Positions 34,000-43,738 of a stretch of 64,000 nt of DNA are shown one piece after another. The notes beneath the pieces are model-generated. The model did no database searches. It was not told the origin of the DNA and saw only the letters and a program-made list of their open reading frames with translations. Source of the stretch: Coleofasciculus sp040219735 (GTDB taxonomy: Bacteria; Cyanobacteriota; Cyanobacteriia; Cyanobacteriales; Coleofasciculaceae); the NCBI GenBank assembly GCA_040219735.1, contig JAVJRX010000029.1; one strand, written 5' to 3'. Every line of letters starts with the position of its first letter. The stretch's first letter is position 1. Position numbers and translations under genes: made by a program.

Positions 34000-36297
34000 C
34001 TACACCGTCGTTTCCTGGGGAACTTCACGGTAATAGCGATGATAATAATCATAAGAACTTGTAGTATAACTCTTCACTCTATTCGCCACCATTCCCAATA
34101 CTCGGGCATGAGAGGTTCTCAATCCAGATAACACCTGCGTCAGTACTGTCCGATCTGTTCTCCCCAATCCCACCACCAGAACAATTCCATCCGTATGCGC
34201 TGCCAATAACCGCCCATCAGCTAAACCTAACATCGGTGGTGTATCAAAAATAACTAAATCAAACATTTCTTGAAACGACTCAACTAAATGCTGCATCTTC
34301 TGAGAACAGAGGAGTCGAGTTGGATCAGGTGGAATTTGTCCAGCAGTTAACACAAACAGATTCTCCTCCAACGACGATGGCTGAATCACATCTTTTACAT
34401 TAATGTCACTGGAAATAACATGACTTAATCCCCACACATTGGGTAAATCCGTCATCACATGCACTTGGGGACGCCGCAAATCCGCATCCACTAATAATAC
34501 CCGTTTTCCCATCGCAGCGGCGGCTTGTGCCATAAATGTCGCTGTTGTGGATTTGCCATCAGCCGGAACCGCCGAACTAATCACCACCGAACGAATCGGC
34601 ACATCGGGACTAATAAACTGAAGATTAGCTTGAAGCGAACGAAATGCCTCTAAAAATGGAGAAGCGTGATAGCGATAAGCGGATTTATTCAGAGGAGATG
34701 GCAACAACGAAGTTTCCGGTTGCCTAGCTGTTTTAGTGGGTTTACTCTGTTTCTTCAGAGGCTTATGAAAAGGAATTGTGCCCAAAACCGCTAACCCTGT
34801 CTTTTCCTTTAACTCCTCAGCTGAGTGAAACACCTTATCCAACTTTTCGGCTAAAAACCCCGCCCCAGCACCTGCTAACAATCCAGCCACTGCCCCTAAC
34901 GCTATACCGTGCGGGATGTTGGGTGAGATTGGCACTTGCGGCTGTTGAGGTTCGGCAATAAGTTGCCAAGGTAATGTCTTTTGCGCCGCTTCAATTTGTA
35001 GTGTCTCTCGCACTGCCAAAAAGCGGTTTAAACTCTCAGTTGCGACTTTCAACTCCCGTTGTAAATCCGTATACTGGCGGGCAATGACTGCCAACTGCTT
35101 GAGCTGCTGACTCATCAACTGTTCAGCTTTCGCGATCGCACCTGAGCGCACTTCTAACATATTAATTTGGTTTGTCGTCTCTACAAGTTGCTGAGTCAGT
35201 GTCGAACGCAGGGAACTTGGTGATGCCAGAGATGCCGGATTTTCTGGTACGGCGGCGGTGTTTGTCCCCAAGACGGTTCTCGCTTCCTGACTCAGCAGGG
35301 GAAGTAAATTTTGTTGCTTCTCCCGCAGCGCCTGAATAGTTGGACTCTCTTCAGTAAACCGCGCCGACTCGCTCGCAATTTGACTTTCAATTTCCGTCAA
35401 CTGATTCAGCAACTGCTGATAACGGGGGGCTTCTGAGAGGGCAGAAGCCGCGATTGCTTGTTCTGGGGATAGTCCTAATTCTCCTAACTGACTTTGAAGT
35501 TGCAGCGCCAAGGTGCGGGCTTCATCCAATTTAGTTTGGGTGTTTTGACGTTCTTGGACAATCGCGCTAACTCGACTGCTCAATAGTTGACCCTGACTAT
35601 CAGGCTCAACTAAAGTATAATTTTGGCGAAATCGTTGTAGCTTTTGCTGAAGTGTATCCACCCGCTCCTGAAGTTTCGGCAGTTGTTCTTCGACAAACTC
35701 AATCCCCTGTCGCGTACTCGTCTGCTGTTCAGAGAGCGAGTAGTTCACATACCCTTGAGCAATTTGCTCTAAAATAAACTGAATTTTTTCCGGATCAGAA
35801 TCTTGATAGCGTACCTCTAAAATTTTAGTTTCTTGTAACTGATTAATTGCTAATTTTTGGCGAAGCTTATTATAGTCAATATCGGGATAGCGAGACTGAA
35901 TTTGTTCGACAATCGGAGCCATCACTTGAGGACTCCACAGCACCTGAATCTGTGTTTCGTAGTCTACATTGTTAGTTTGAACCCCAGCCGATTGATTCAG
36001 CGATTCATTAATCTGTTCTAACTGATTTTCACCGGAAACTGACCCAACTAATAACTGAAACTTGCCTTCGTAGTTGGGCGTCTGCTGCAATACTTTGGTG
36101 ACAATTCCCGATGTCACCGCGATCGCCACGCCAGCGATAACCAATGCCCGTCGCCGCGCTACCGCCAGAATCTGACGCAAATCCAGCTTGTCGTCCTCGG
36201 TGTCGGCTAACTCATACAGGGAGAGGCTGGACAATTCTGGCGGTAGGTGTCCATTATGATGGGATAATAACGACTGATACTCTCCATTTGAACCCAT
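34000..36297 (-). CDS. Wzc-like polysaccharide co-polymerase / tyrosine kinase
   Basis: A 765-aa inner-membrane protein that controls exopolysaccharide chain length and export. The N-terminal Wzz domain starts about residue 35, with a first membrane helix RRRALVIAGVAIAVTSGIVT and a long periplasmic coiled coil. The second helix is IPHGIALGAVAGLLAGAGAG. The C-terminal BY-kinase domain has Walker A SAVPADGKSTTATF, Walker A' LLVDADLRRP and Walker B LVIFDTPPML. It ends in a tyrosine cluster SYTTSSYDYYHRYYREV (six Tyr), the autophosphorylation tail. The gene stands apart from the operon at 38.6-54.5 kb, separated by a divergent GT4, but the function fits that locus. Confidence 0.9.
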   Translation of the reverse strand: MGSNGEYQSLLSHHNGHLPPELSSLSLYELADTEDDKLDLRQILAVARRRALVIAGVAIAVTSGIVTKVLQQTPNYEGKFQLLVGSVSGENQLEQINESLNQSAGVQTNNVDYETQIQVLWSPQVMAPIVEQIQSRYPDIDYNKLRQKLAINQLQETKILEVRYQDSDPEKIQFILEQIAQGYVNYSLSEQQTSTRQGIEFVEEQLPKLQERVDTLQQKLQRFRQNYTLVEPDSQGQLLSSRVSAIVQERQNTQTKLDEARTLALQLQSQLGELGLSPEQAIAASALSEAPRYQQLLNQLTEIESQIASESARFTEESPTIQALREKQQNLLPLLSQEARTVLGTNTAAVPENPASLASPSSLRSTLTQQLVETTNQINMLEVRSGAIAKAEQLMSQQLKQLAVIARQYTDLQRELKVATESLNRFLAVRETLQIEAAQKTLPWQLIAEPQQPQVPISPNIPHGIALGAVAGLLAGAGAGFLAEKLDKVFHSAEELKEKTGLAVLGTIPFHKPLKKQSKPTKTARQPETSLLPSPLNKSAYRYHASPFLEAFRSLQANLQFISPDVPIRSVVISSAVPADGKSTTATFMAQAAAAMGKRVLLVDADLRRPQVHVMTDLPNVWGLSHVISSDINVKDVIQPSSLEENLFVLTAGQIPPDPTRLLCSQKMQHLVESFQEMFDLVIFDTPPMLGLADGRLLAAHTDGIVLVVGLGRTDRTVLTQVLSGLRTSHARVLGMVANRVKSYTTSSYDYYHRYYREVPQETTV

Positions 36298-36910
36298 AAT
36301 TCAGTTAAACGTTGGTGTTTCTAACACTGACTTACTTGAGTTAGCGATTAGATCCCTTGTCCTAGAGGAGGTGGGGATGCACGACGGTTGAACCTGATTG
36401 AAAAGCTAATTAAACTCCTGGCGACAGGAGTAGAACAACTTTTTTCAGGGTTCTGGTGTACGCTGGTCATGATGACTACCTACAAATACAGCGCTAGTGC
36501 GCTGAATCAGGATCATCCTTACAAAGGTCAGGGTGCAGGCACGTTTGGCTGGCTCATCTCATTAACCGCTGCGGTAGAGGGGGAGTTCGATGCCGACAAA
36601 TCGCTCAAATCTATCCCAGAGTACTGGAAATTTTTATCAAGATGTGGTGATGCGGAACGGAGCGCGATCACCTAAATTAGATCAATGATAAGCTATTAAT
36701 TCTGAACGAAATCTAGATTCAGGCTAAATTATTCATTTTTGTTTTATAATTTTAACACCTAATATATATATATGTTGATTTTGGGGTAAATAAGACTTTG
36801 GATAATTTGTAATATTGAGTTTACTTAACATCCGGATAGAAGCAAGTGAATGTGTAAAGGTTAGTGAAAATTAACATCTGTCCAAGCACCCCATTCAGTA
36901 ACACAGTAAC
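36298..36910. other. Intergenic region between wzc-like gene and GT4
   Basis: These 613 bases separate divergent genes. A TTG-started frame of 95 codons (36388-36675) is open but has no ribosome-binding site or recognisable motif and is not called. From 36680 the DNA is very AT-rich, with TAATATATATATATG near 36761-36775, a likely promoter region for the downstream glycosyltransferase. No repeat from the other families was seen. Confidence 0.5.
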
Positions 36911-38236
36911 ATGAGCAATAGCGAGACTCCCCTTCGGCATAGTAAACCTCTCCGGTTATCGATTTTGACTCAATTTTACCCCCCTGATTATGCAGCAACC
37001 GGACAGCTTATCGAAGAACTTGCCGTTGAGTTGGGAAAACAAGGTTTGTTTGTGCGAGTATTTACTGGACAGCCCGGTTATGCCTTTCACAGCCACTCAG
37101 CACCAGCGCGGGAGTATTTCCAGCAGCTTGTGATTCAGCGATCGCGGGCGACTCGGATTTGGTCGAAGCGTATTCGCGGCAAAGCGCTGAATGGACTCAT
37201 CTTTTGTCTGCGGGCGGGACTTCATTTACTCAAAACCAGTAGTCGCGGGGATGTACTCTTGTTAACCACAGCTCCTCCATTTTTACCGATTCTGGGGTAT
37301 TTTGCCAACAAGTTATTTGGACTCCCCTATGTTTGTTTGATCTACGATTTATATCCGGATGTTGCCGTCGAACTCAATGTTTTTTCCCGTCGCCACTGGT
37401 TAGTTAAACTCTGGAATAGGGTGAACTGCCATATATGGAAACAGGCGCAACAAATTGTAGTGTTGAGTCCTTCGATGAAAAATCGCGTCGCCGACAAATG
37501 TCCCCAACTGAAGGAGAAAATTACCGTTATTCATAATTGGGCAGATGCCAATTGGATTGTACCGATTGCCAAACAGGATAACTGGTTTGCTCAGACGTTC
37601 AATCTGGTCGATCGGTTTACGGTGCTCTATTCTGGGAACATGGGTCGCTGTCATGATGTGGAGACTATTTTAGAAGCGGCTCAACTGTTACAACATGACT
37701 CAATTCTGTTTGTTTTCATTGGCAATGGCGCTAAACGGGAAGCCTTTGAAGCCCGAACTCGTCAGCTTGGTTTAACGAATTGCCGCTTTTTACCCTATCA
37801 GGATAAACAAAATCTACCCTATTCTCTCACTGCAGGCGATTTATCCTTGGTCAGTATTAGTCCAGGGATGGAAGGTTTAGTCGCCCCTAGCAAACTTTAC
37901 GCCGCCTTAGCCGCAGGGCGTCCAATCGCCGCGATTTGTGAGTCCCAGTCTTATTTACAGGCGCTGATTGCAGAGGCTGAATGTGGTGCGGCTTTCAGTA
38001 ATGGTGATGCGATTGGTTTGGCAGATTTTATTCGCCGCTTGTCCACAGATGAATTGTTAGTCAAGCGTATGGGTGAAGCCGGTCGTCGGTATTTACAATC
38101 TAATTTTACCCCGGATCGGATTGCACGAGAGTATTACAAGTTATTGCACCAGTCTATCGTATCAGATTTTGCACCAAGCCTCAATGGAAGGGATGGGAGA
38201 AAAGGGCGTGAAACGAATACATTGCAGGAACAATAG
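36911..38236 (+). CDS. Glycosyltransferase family 4 (WbuB/WcaI-like)
   Basis: A 441-aa GT-B glycosyltransferase. The N-terminus LRLSILTQFYPPDYAATGQL, and LLLTTAPPFLPILGYFANKL and YVCLIYDLYPDVAVELNVFS further on, match the WbuB/WcaI group, which often adds an early sugar in O-antigen or colanic acid repeat units. The donor site is GLVAPSKLYAALAAGRPIAA. The segment at residues 120-140 is hydrophobic and may touch the membrane. It is the only plus-strand gene in the exopolysaccharide locus, divergent from the wzc-like gene and convergent with the long operon. Confidence 0.85.
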   Translation: MSNSETPLRHSKPLRLSILTQFYPPDYAATGQLIEELAVELGKQGLFVRVFTGQPGYAFHSHSAPAREYFQQLVIQRSRATRIWSKRIRGKALNGLIFCLRAGLHLLKTSSRGDVLLLTTAPPFLPILGYFANKLFGLPYVCLIYDLYPDVAVELNVFSRRHWLVKLWNRVNCHIWKQAQQIVVLSPSMKNRVADKCPQLKEKITVIHNWADANWIVPIAKQDNWFAQTFNLVDRFTVLYSGNMGRCHDVETILEAAQLLQHDSILFVFIGNGAKREAFEARTRQLGLTNCRFLPYQDKQNLPYSLTAGDLSLVSISPGMEGLVAPSKLYAALAAGRPIAAICESQSYLQALIAEAECGAAFSNGDAIGLADFIRRLSTDELLVKRMGEAGRRYLQSNFTPDRIAREYYKLLHQSIVSDFAPSLNGRDGRKGRETNTLQEQ

Positions 38237-38615
38237 TCTGTCCGGGGTGTGGGGTGGGGAGTCACTGAAAGCACAAAATGTTCAAGTCGGTTGGGCACTT
38301 GCGATCGCGAAACCCAACCGACTCTGCCTAAGTTGAATGGTACTCAAAAGCGTGCATTTGGGAATCGCCGAAACCCTATACCGTAGGGTGGGCACTGCCC
38401 ACCAGCCTTAAGCTGAAGTTCCCCTTTGACCTGAAGTTCCCCCCATACAGATGTACTGCATCAAGGCGAACGCCTTATACCGTAATGGTTTTAACGCTCA
38501 AGCCCCTCAAAAATTGTACCCATGTAGCACTTGCCAAAATACCGTGATCGGTATTTTGGCAATATGATAAGAGCTCGGTTGAAACCCACGCTACATCAAG
38601 GTTTCAGCGATTGTA
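38237..38615. other. Intergenic region between convergent genes, with palindromes
   Basis: These 379 bases lie between two convergent genes. They contain a GGTGGGCACTGCCCACC palindrome (38387-38403, same family as 4795-4811), a HIP1 site near 38302, and a perfect hairpin listed separately at 38531-38562. Nothing coding is seen. Confidence 0.5.
38531..38562. terminator. Long hairpin between convergent genes
   Basis: TTGCCAAAATACCG (38531-38544) and CGGTATTTTGGCAA (38549-38562) form a 14-bp perfect stem with loop TGAT. It lies 54 bases past the 3' end of the long minus-strand operon (38616), and the AAAA/TTTT in the stem would serve either strand. No T-run follows, so termination is an inference; it could be another palindromic repeat. 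Confidence 0.4.
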
Positions 38616-39401
38616 CTAGAGTTTATTTCTTGTGGCTGCGTTATTGAAATTTTTTTCGATGAGACGAATAGAGAGCAGGATTTCTGCCAGGGTTCGCTGG
38701 AAAGCATAATACCAGCCATGCCAGCCATCTAGAATGCCTTTGTTGAGGATCAGGCAATAGAATAGGATGACGAAAGGGGCGAGGATTTTTTGCCGCCGGA
38801 TGCGATCGCCGAAGCTGAGTTCGCTAAGAGGGGTTTTCAGGATTTTCTGGTTTTCAATGAGCATGTAGCGATCTTGCGCCCATAACCAGCGGCTTAGAGG
38901 TTTGCGATCGTCGTGGTAGATATAGGAGTTGAGTGTACCTGAGTTGCCTCTGACGTGAAGTAGCTGGGTATGTCCGTCATCAAGATAGATAGATTTCTTC
39001 CGTCGGAATAGAACTTGTCGAGGCGGAAGCAATGTTCCGCGCAGTGGCTTGCCAAATACGCAATATTTGAACCGGACGAAGTAGCCATCTATGGGAGAAT
39101 TGTTGGCAAGAGATTCAATTTCGGCAATCAGTTCGTCGGTGAGAACATAATCGGCATCGAGGGAGAGTATCCATTCCGTTTTGACTTGTGACAAGCCGTA
39201 GTTCCACTGGTTGTGATGGGTGTCAAACTGCCGCTGAAAAACTTGGGTTTGCGGATAGGATTTTACAATATCCAGGGTTTCATCAGTACTGTAGCTGTCG
39301 ATAACGACGATTTGCTTTGCCCAAGTAAGTTTTGCCAGAGTGCGATTGATATTAGGGGCTTCATTAAAGGTAAGGATAAGAGGTGTTATTTGTTCAAGCA
39401 T
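38616..39401 (-). CDS. Glycosyltransferase family 2
   Basis: A 261-aa GT-A enzyme. ITPLILTFNEAPNINRTLAK and IVVIDSYSTDET form the nucleotide-binding half, and ILSLDADYVLTDEL contains the metal-binding D-x-D. It resembles KdtX/WaaE-type LPS core transferases. The C-terminal part has a hydrophobic stretch (LAPFVILFYCLILNKGILDG) likely to associate with the membrane. It is the last gene of the fifteen-gene minus-strand operon and may decorate the repeat unit. Confidence 0.82.
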   Translation of the reverse strand: MLEQITPLILTFNEAPNINRTLAKLTWAKQIVVIDSYSTDETLDIVKSYPQTQVFQRQFDTHHNQWNYGLSQVKTEWILSLDADYVLTDELIAEIESLANNSPIDGYFVRFKYCVFGKPLRGTLLPPRQVLFRRKKSIYLDDGHTQLLHVRGNSGTLNSYIYHDDRKPLSRWLWAQDRYMLIENQKILKTPLSELSFGDRIRRQKILAPFVILFYCLILNKGILDGWHGWYYAFQRTLAEILLSIRLIEKNFNNAATRNKL

Positions 39402-39432
39402 AAGCCTGAGTTTAATGTTAAAATATTTGAAC

Positions 39433-40080
39433 TTAACTATTCACTGGAGAGCTGGAACAGAGCATTGATTTCCAAAGATATGGGCATCTGCCAGAGAATG
39501 TAAATTTAATACTTGTGTGACCTTCTTCCCTTAATAGTTCAGTTAGAGTTTTTGGCGAGAAAAACTTAATATGACCACCATCCCAAAGAGTGGTAAAATG
39601 CCTATCCATTTTTCCGGAAAGAGCTAGAACCAGATTTTTAAAATAGCCGTGATAAGGAGTGGTAATAATTAAAGTCCCATTTGGCTTCAAACATTTATTA
39701 GCAGCTCTAACAAGTTCTCTCGGATAAAATAAATGTTCAATGACTTCGCAGGAAATAACACTATCAAATGAGTTACCCAACTTAGCATAAGGTAAATTGT
39801 AAATACTCCCCTGGATAAATTGGCAATCTGGGAAACTAGAACGAGCAAATGTCACACCAGACTCAGATTCTTCAACACCAACGACTTCATAACCTTGTTG
39901 TGCAATTAGATTAGTCAGACTGCCATTTCCACAGCCGATATCTAATACACGTAGCTTTTGTTGGTTGAATTGTTTTGCCTGAGAGAGTATTTTTAGGAGT
40001 GGATCGATCAGATAGGCATGATGATGCCCTGAACAATTATCTTGATAAGCATAGTTGTATTGGCTAATGGTGGTTTCCAT
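39433..40080 (-). CDS. SAM-dependent methyltransferase
   Basis: A 215-aa class I methyltransferase. The SAM site is VLDIGCGNGSLTNLIAQQGY, then VVGVEESESG and the post motif VISCEVIEHLFYPRELVRAA. It resembles UbiG-like or sugar O-methyltransferases. It lies 18 bases downstream of a GT4 gene in the operon, suggesting co-translation. It probably methylates a sugar of the repeat unit. Confidence 0.8.
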   Translation of the reverse strand: METTISQYNYAYQDNCSGHHHAYLIDPLLKILSQAKQFNQQKLRVLDIGCGNGSLTNLIAQQGYEVVGVEESESGVTFARSSFPDCQFIQGSIYNLPYAKLGNSFDSVISCEVIEHLFYPRELVRAANKCLKPNGTLIITTPYHGYFKNLVLALSGKMDRHFTTLWDGGHIKFFSPKTLTELLREEGHTSIKFTFSGRCPYLWKSMLCSSSPVNS

Positions 40081-40098
40081 TGATAAATTGGTACTCCA

Positions 40099-41292
40099 TT
40101 AGTAGAAAGCAGGGACAGGATAGTTTTTAATGATGGCGGTATAAACCGCAATCAAATTTAAGGCAATGCCATCCCAGGTGTATTGTTCGAGAATCAGTTG
40201 ACGGGCGCGGTTTCCCATGACTTTAGTTTCTTGTCTATGGTTGAGCAACTGTTTCATAGCAGAAGAGATCGCCGCCACATCCAGTTCTGCTACATAGCCG
40301 AGTTGATGCTGTTTGACCACAGAAGCTAGGGCAACACCAGGAGTAACTAAAACAGGTAGTCCTACAGCTAACGCTTCCAGCACAACAACCCCAAAGTTTT
40401 CCGAGTGAGATGTCAGAGCAAACACATCCGATCCTTGCAGTAATAAGTCTTTCATCTCTCCTGTCACAAATCCGGAACGATATGTGCGCTTATCGATGCC
40501 AGCAGCAATTAAAAGAGCATCAATTTCAGCTTCATACTCGGAAGAACCACTACCAGCCAGTACAAAAGTAAAGCGTTGATCTGCCAGTTTCCCCAAAGCA
40601 GGAATCAGATACTCTAATCCCTTTTTGGGGTGTAGGCGAGAGATGAATAAAATGACCGGCTCATCTTCAGGAATGTTCAGCCGCTGCCGTAGCTGATAGC
40701 GAGCATCTGGTAAGAAAGTAGGTACAGATAAACCATGCGGGAGAATAAAACTTGGCGGCTTGAGATTTAACTCAGATGCTTCTCGCTGTTCCTGTTGAGA
40801 GGTGAAATGAAGCGCTTGACTATGTTGTAGATTGGCACGTTCTATTAAATTGAGGTAAATTTGCTTTTTGCCAGCGCTTTGTTGCAATGACCATTGACAA
40901 AGTTGTCCTAGGGGTCGAACAATGTAGGGAATGCCTCTGAGACGGGCAATCACCATTGCTGCTGTTGAAGCATAGGAAAAAATGGCATGGATATGTAAGA
41001 GGTCATACTCGGTAACATGCTGCCATAGCCATGCAGTGAGTTGACAGGAAAAGGCGAATTCTCTAACAGATTCAATAGTTGGGGAAAAACGAGTAAAAAA
41101 CCAAACAGGAACTTGTTGGTACTCGATCCGCTGCTGTAAGGGGACATTGAGTAAATCGGAGCCATTGTCGTTGGTTGTGGCAATCTCAGCATCAATACCC
41201 TGTGTACACAATGCCTTGACCATTGCCAAAACAGCTTGACTGGGACCACCTCGTACTGGTGCTACTGAAGGAATGACATGGAGAACTCTCAC
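40099..41292 (-). CDS. Glycosyltransferase family 4
   Basis: A 397-aa GT-B enzyme starting MRVLHVIPSVAPVRGGPSQA. The donor-domain motifs are LFISRLHPKKGLEYLIPA and ENFGVVVLEALAVGLPVLVT, with the E-x7-E catalytic pair. The start codon overlaps the stop of the upstream GT4 (ATGA), so the two are translationally coupled. It shares about the same length and layout as its neighbours but is not a recent duplicate. Confidence 0.87.
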   Translation of the reverse strand: MRVLHVIPSVAPVRGGPSQAVLAMVKALCTQGIDAEIATTNDNGSDLLNVPLQQRIEYQQVPVWFFTRFSPTIESVREFAFSCQLTAWLWQHVTEYDLLHIHAIFSYASTAAMVIARLRGIPYIVRPLGQLCQWSLQQSAGKKQIYLNLIERANLQHSQALHFTSQQEQREASELNLKPPSFILPHGLSVPTFLPDARYQLRQRLNIPEDEPVILFISRLHPKKGLEYLIPALGKLADQRFTFVLAGSGSSEYEAEIDALLIAAGIDKRTYRSGFVTGEMKDLLLQGSDVFALTSHSENFGVVVLEALAVGLPVLVTPGVALASVVKQHQLGYVAELDVAAISSAMKQLLNHRQETKVMGNRARQLILEQYTWDGIALNLIAVYTAIIKNYPVPAFY

Positions 41293-42455
41293 AATTCAGC
41301 TCCAATTGGAGAATTTTTGATTATTTCGGCAAGATTTTTTTTGAAGCGTTCAAAGCCAAAAGTATCGATGACTTTTTGACGTAAAGCTTCTGGTTTATAG
41401 ATCAGGGAATTAGGATAAGTTCCTTGCAAAATCTGAATCAGAGTTTGGGCAATTTCCCCAACATCATCAGGATCGACCAAAGCTCCCAACTCACCCTGAC
41501 ACAGAGCATCAATCGCGCCATCTTGATTACCGCCTAGCGTTGGTTTACCACAGGCTAAAGCTTCTAGGTAAACAATGCCAAACCCTTCTAGTTTGCTAGG
41601 CATGGCAAAAACATCACAGAGATTGTAATAATCGCATAGCTGATCATCAGGAACAAACCCAGCTAAGGTGACACAATCTTGCAGTCCCAGTTGAGCAATT
41701 AATTGTTCGATGCGAGGTTGATCCTTCCCTTTACCAACAATTATGTAATGAACATTAGGAATCGCTTGACGGATTTGAGGGAGTGCCTCCAGAATTTGAT
41801 CGTATCCCTTATGTCGCTTTGCTTCAGCTAGGCGTGCAACAGTTAGGATAATTGCTTGTTCGGCTTTGAAGTTGTATTGTTCTAGTAAATAAGCAGGTTT
41901 GGCAGCTATCTGGAAGTGACTGGCATCAACTGTGTTAGGTAAAATTGAAATTTTGCTCGGAGCGAGGTTTTGTTCTTTCAGGAGGCGATTACGGGTGTAG
42001 GAACTGACAGCAAGAATGCGATCGGCGTGATGCAATGCAGTCTGTAAGGCGGGGCGTTCTATATCCCAAGCTTCTATACCATGAGCCACTGTCCAGTAAG
42101 GAATGCCAGTAAGTTTTTTCAACCAATAGGCAGCAACTGTGAAATTGAGATGAGTAGATATCACCAAACTCGGTCGTTTCCAAAGTCCGATGCCTACCAA
42201 CTGGGCAGCAAAAATAGGCGTTCTTACAGGTAAAGACCAATTACCACTAAAGTGAAATCGGGTATGGGCTAAAAAAGAAAACTCAGGTAAGGAGTGATTA
42301 TCATGCTTGAGAAAAACATCATAATTACTCTGAGGATATAAACTCTGTAATGCCTCTAACAAGAACGCTGAGTAGACTTGAATGCCTCCCTTAAATTCAA
42401 ATATATCTGGTAACCAAAGGTGAAAAGAAGTAGAGTGAGGTATATTTTTCATCAT
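41289..42455 (-). CDS. Glycosyltransferase family 4
   Basis: A 388-aa GT-B enzyme. The start at 42455 (MMKNIPHSTSFHLWLPDIFE) is preferred to the ATG at 42614, because upstream residues are an antisense-looking reading of the preceding gene and 42455 gives a 4-base ATGA overlap with its stop. The GGIQVYSAFLLEAL loop binds the acceptor. LTVARLAEAKRHKGYDQILE and EGFGIVYLEALACGKPTLGG form the donor site. It is coupled by overlap to genes on both sides. Confidence 0.85.
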   Translation of the reverse strand: MMKNIPHSTSFHLWLPDIFEFKGGIQVYSAFLLEALQSLYPQSNYDVFLKHDNHSLPEFSFLAHTRFHFSGNWSLPVRTPIFAAQLVGIGLWKRPSLVISTHLNFTVAAYWLKKLTGIPYWTVAHGIEAWDIERPALQTALHHADRILAVSSYTRNRLLKEQNLAPSKISILPNTVDASHFQIAAKPAYLLEQYNFKAEQAIILTVARLAEAKRHKGYDQILEALPQIRQAIPNVHYIIVGKGKDQPRIEQLIAQLGLQDCVTLAGFVPDDQLCDYYNLCDVFAMPSKLEGFGIVYLEALACGKPTLGGNQDGAIDALCQGELGALVDPDDVGEIAQTLIQILQGTYPNSLIYKPEALRQKVIDTFGFERFKKNLAEIIKNSPIGAEL

Positions 42456-43738
42456 GAATATAGTAACTTGACTGACTGACTCCTTTGATGCTCGACAATT
42501 TCCCGTACCCGACTGCTCAATTTCTGGCGATATAAATCCCAAGTCAGTTGTTCGGCTTTCCGGCGAGCAGCTTGCCCCATTTCGGCTAATTCTTGGGGAT
42601 GGCGATAACACCATTCAAGTTTTTCTTTGAGGGCTTCCACATCTCGAATGGGTACGATAAAGCCCTCTATCCCATGGGTGAGGATATCAGGAGCAGCGGT
42701 GTTAAGTGTGGTAATAACTGGAATGCCGCAAGCCATTGCTTCTAGCAGAACCAGACCAAAGCCTTCGACTAAAGAAGGAAAGACAAGAACACTACCAGAA
42801 CTGTAGTATTGATTCAATGAAGCATGGGGTACGGAGGGGACATGGCGAAACAAATCCTGGTATTGATCTAGCCAACCTTCTGGAAACTGGTTAGAGCCTA
42901 CGAATAATAACTCGGCATCAGGTAATTGTAATTCCTGCCAAGCTTGCAGTAAGTAGTGAACACCTTTACGAGGTGAGACACGACCAACAAACAACGCTCG
43001 GAAATTTTTGTCAGCTTTGAGTTTCGGTTGGAAATAATCAATCGGCGCACCATAGGGAATGACAGTAATTTTTTCGGAGTTTATCCCAACATCAAGCAAT
43101 GATTTTTTAGTAATCGAAGATGCCACAAATATATGGTCAGCAAGTTGCACTTCCTGTTCTTTTCGTTCAATTTTCCAAGCTGGTTCTTTGGTGGCTAATA
43201 ATGCGGGAGCTAAATCAGGGAAGCGTTCAGCTTCTTGAATTTGAATATCTCGACTCAGGTGATAGAAGATAATCGCTAAATCGTACAAGCAGAGGATGCC
43301 CTGCTGTTTGGCGGTTTGGAACGTTGTGGCGGCTTCATCTTCGTAGGCGTAGACAGCATCAATATTTTGAAGATGATGCTTGGCAGCGTGACGATCTAAT
43401 GAGGTATATACCCAGTCAACTAGTCCCCGACGACTCAAACCTAAATAGCGATACAAACCTGTCTGTACTAAAGCTAACCGAACAACTTCTTTGCCTATAT
43501 GTGTGCGGATAATCCCTTTTTTTGAGACAGTCCATGTCCGCCGCCCCAGTTCTTGATGTAGGCAGTTTCTGATTGTCTTGGGTAGGGAGTTTAGGTATTG
43601 TGAAATAGAGCCTTTCGGATCATAAGCAATTGTTGTAATTACTTCGTAAAGCAAATCGGCTTCCGACAAAGCGATGGCAGCATTTCGAGAAAATGGACTA
43701 CTGGTGGCTTGAACCATTGAAATACGCGGATAAAACAT
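42452..43738 (-). CDS. Glycosyltransferase family 4
   Basis: A 428-aa GT-B enzyme. It has a long helical N-terminal half (residues 30-150) before YAYEDEAATTFQTAKQ. The donor domain contains LFVGRVSPRKGVHYLLQAW and EGFGLVLLEAMACGIPVITT. The gene overlaps the upstream polymerase gene by 41 bases, an unusually long overlap that still keeps both frames intact. A later start at residue 8 (MVQATSSPF) would reduce the overlap to about 20 bases. Confidence 0.85.
   Translation of the reverse strand: MFYPRISMVQATSSPFSRNAAIALSEADLLYEVITTIAYDPKGSISQYLNSLPKTIRNCLHQELGRRTWTVSKKGIIRTHIGKEVVRLALVQTGLYRYLGLSRRGLVDWVYTSLDRHAAKHHLQNIDAVYAYEDEAATTFQTAKQQGILCLYDLAIIFYHLSRDIQIQEAERFPDLAPALLATKEPAWKIERKEQEVQLADHIFVASSITKKSLLDVGINSEKITVIPYGAPIDYFQPKLKADKNFRALFVGRVSPRKGVHYLLQAWQELQLPDAELLFVGSNQFPEGWLDQYQDLFRHVPSVPHASLNQYYSSGSVLVFPSLVEGFGLVLLEAMACGIPVITTLNTAAPDILTHGIEGFIVPIRDVEALKEKLEWCYRHPQELAEMGQAARRKAEQLTWDLYRQKLSSRVREIVEHQRSQSVKLLYS

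Noticed and set aside
36388..36675. 95-codon open frame in the gap upstream of the GT4 gene
   Set aside because: It starts at TTG without a ribosome-binding site and has no recognisable motif or partner; the gap looks regulatory.
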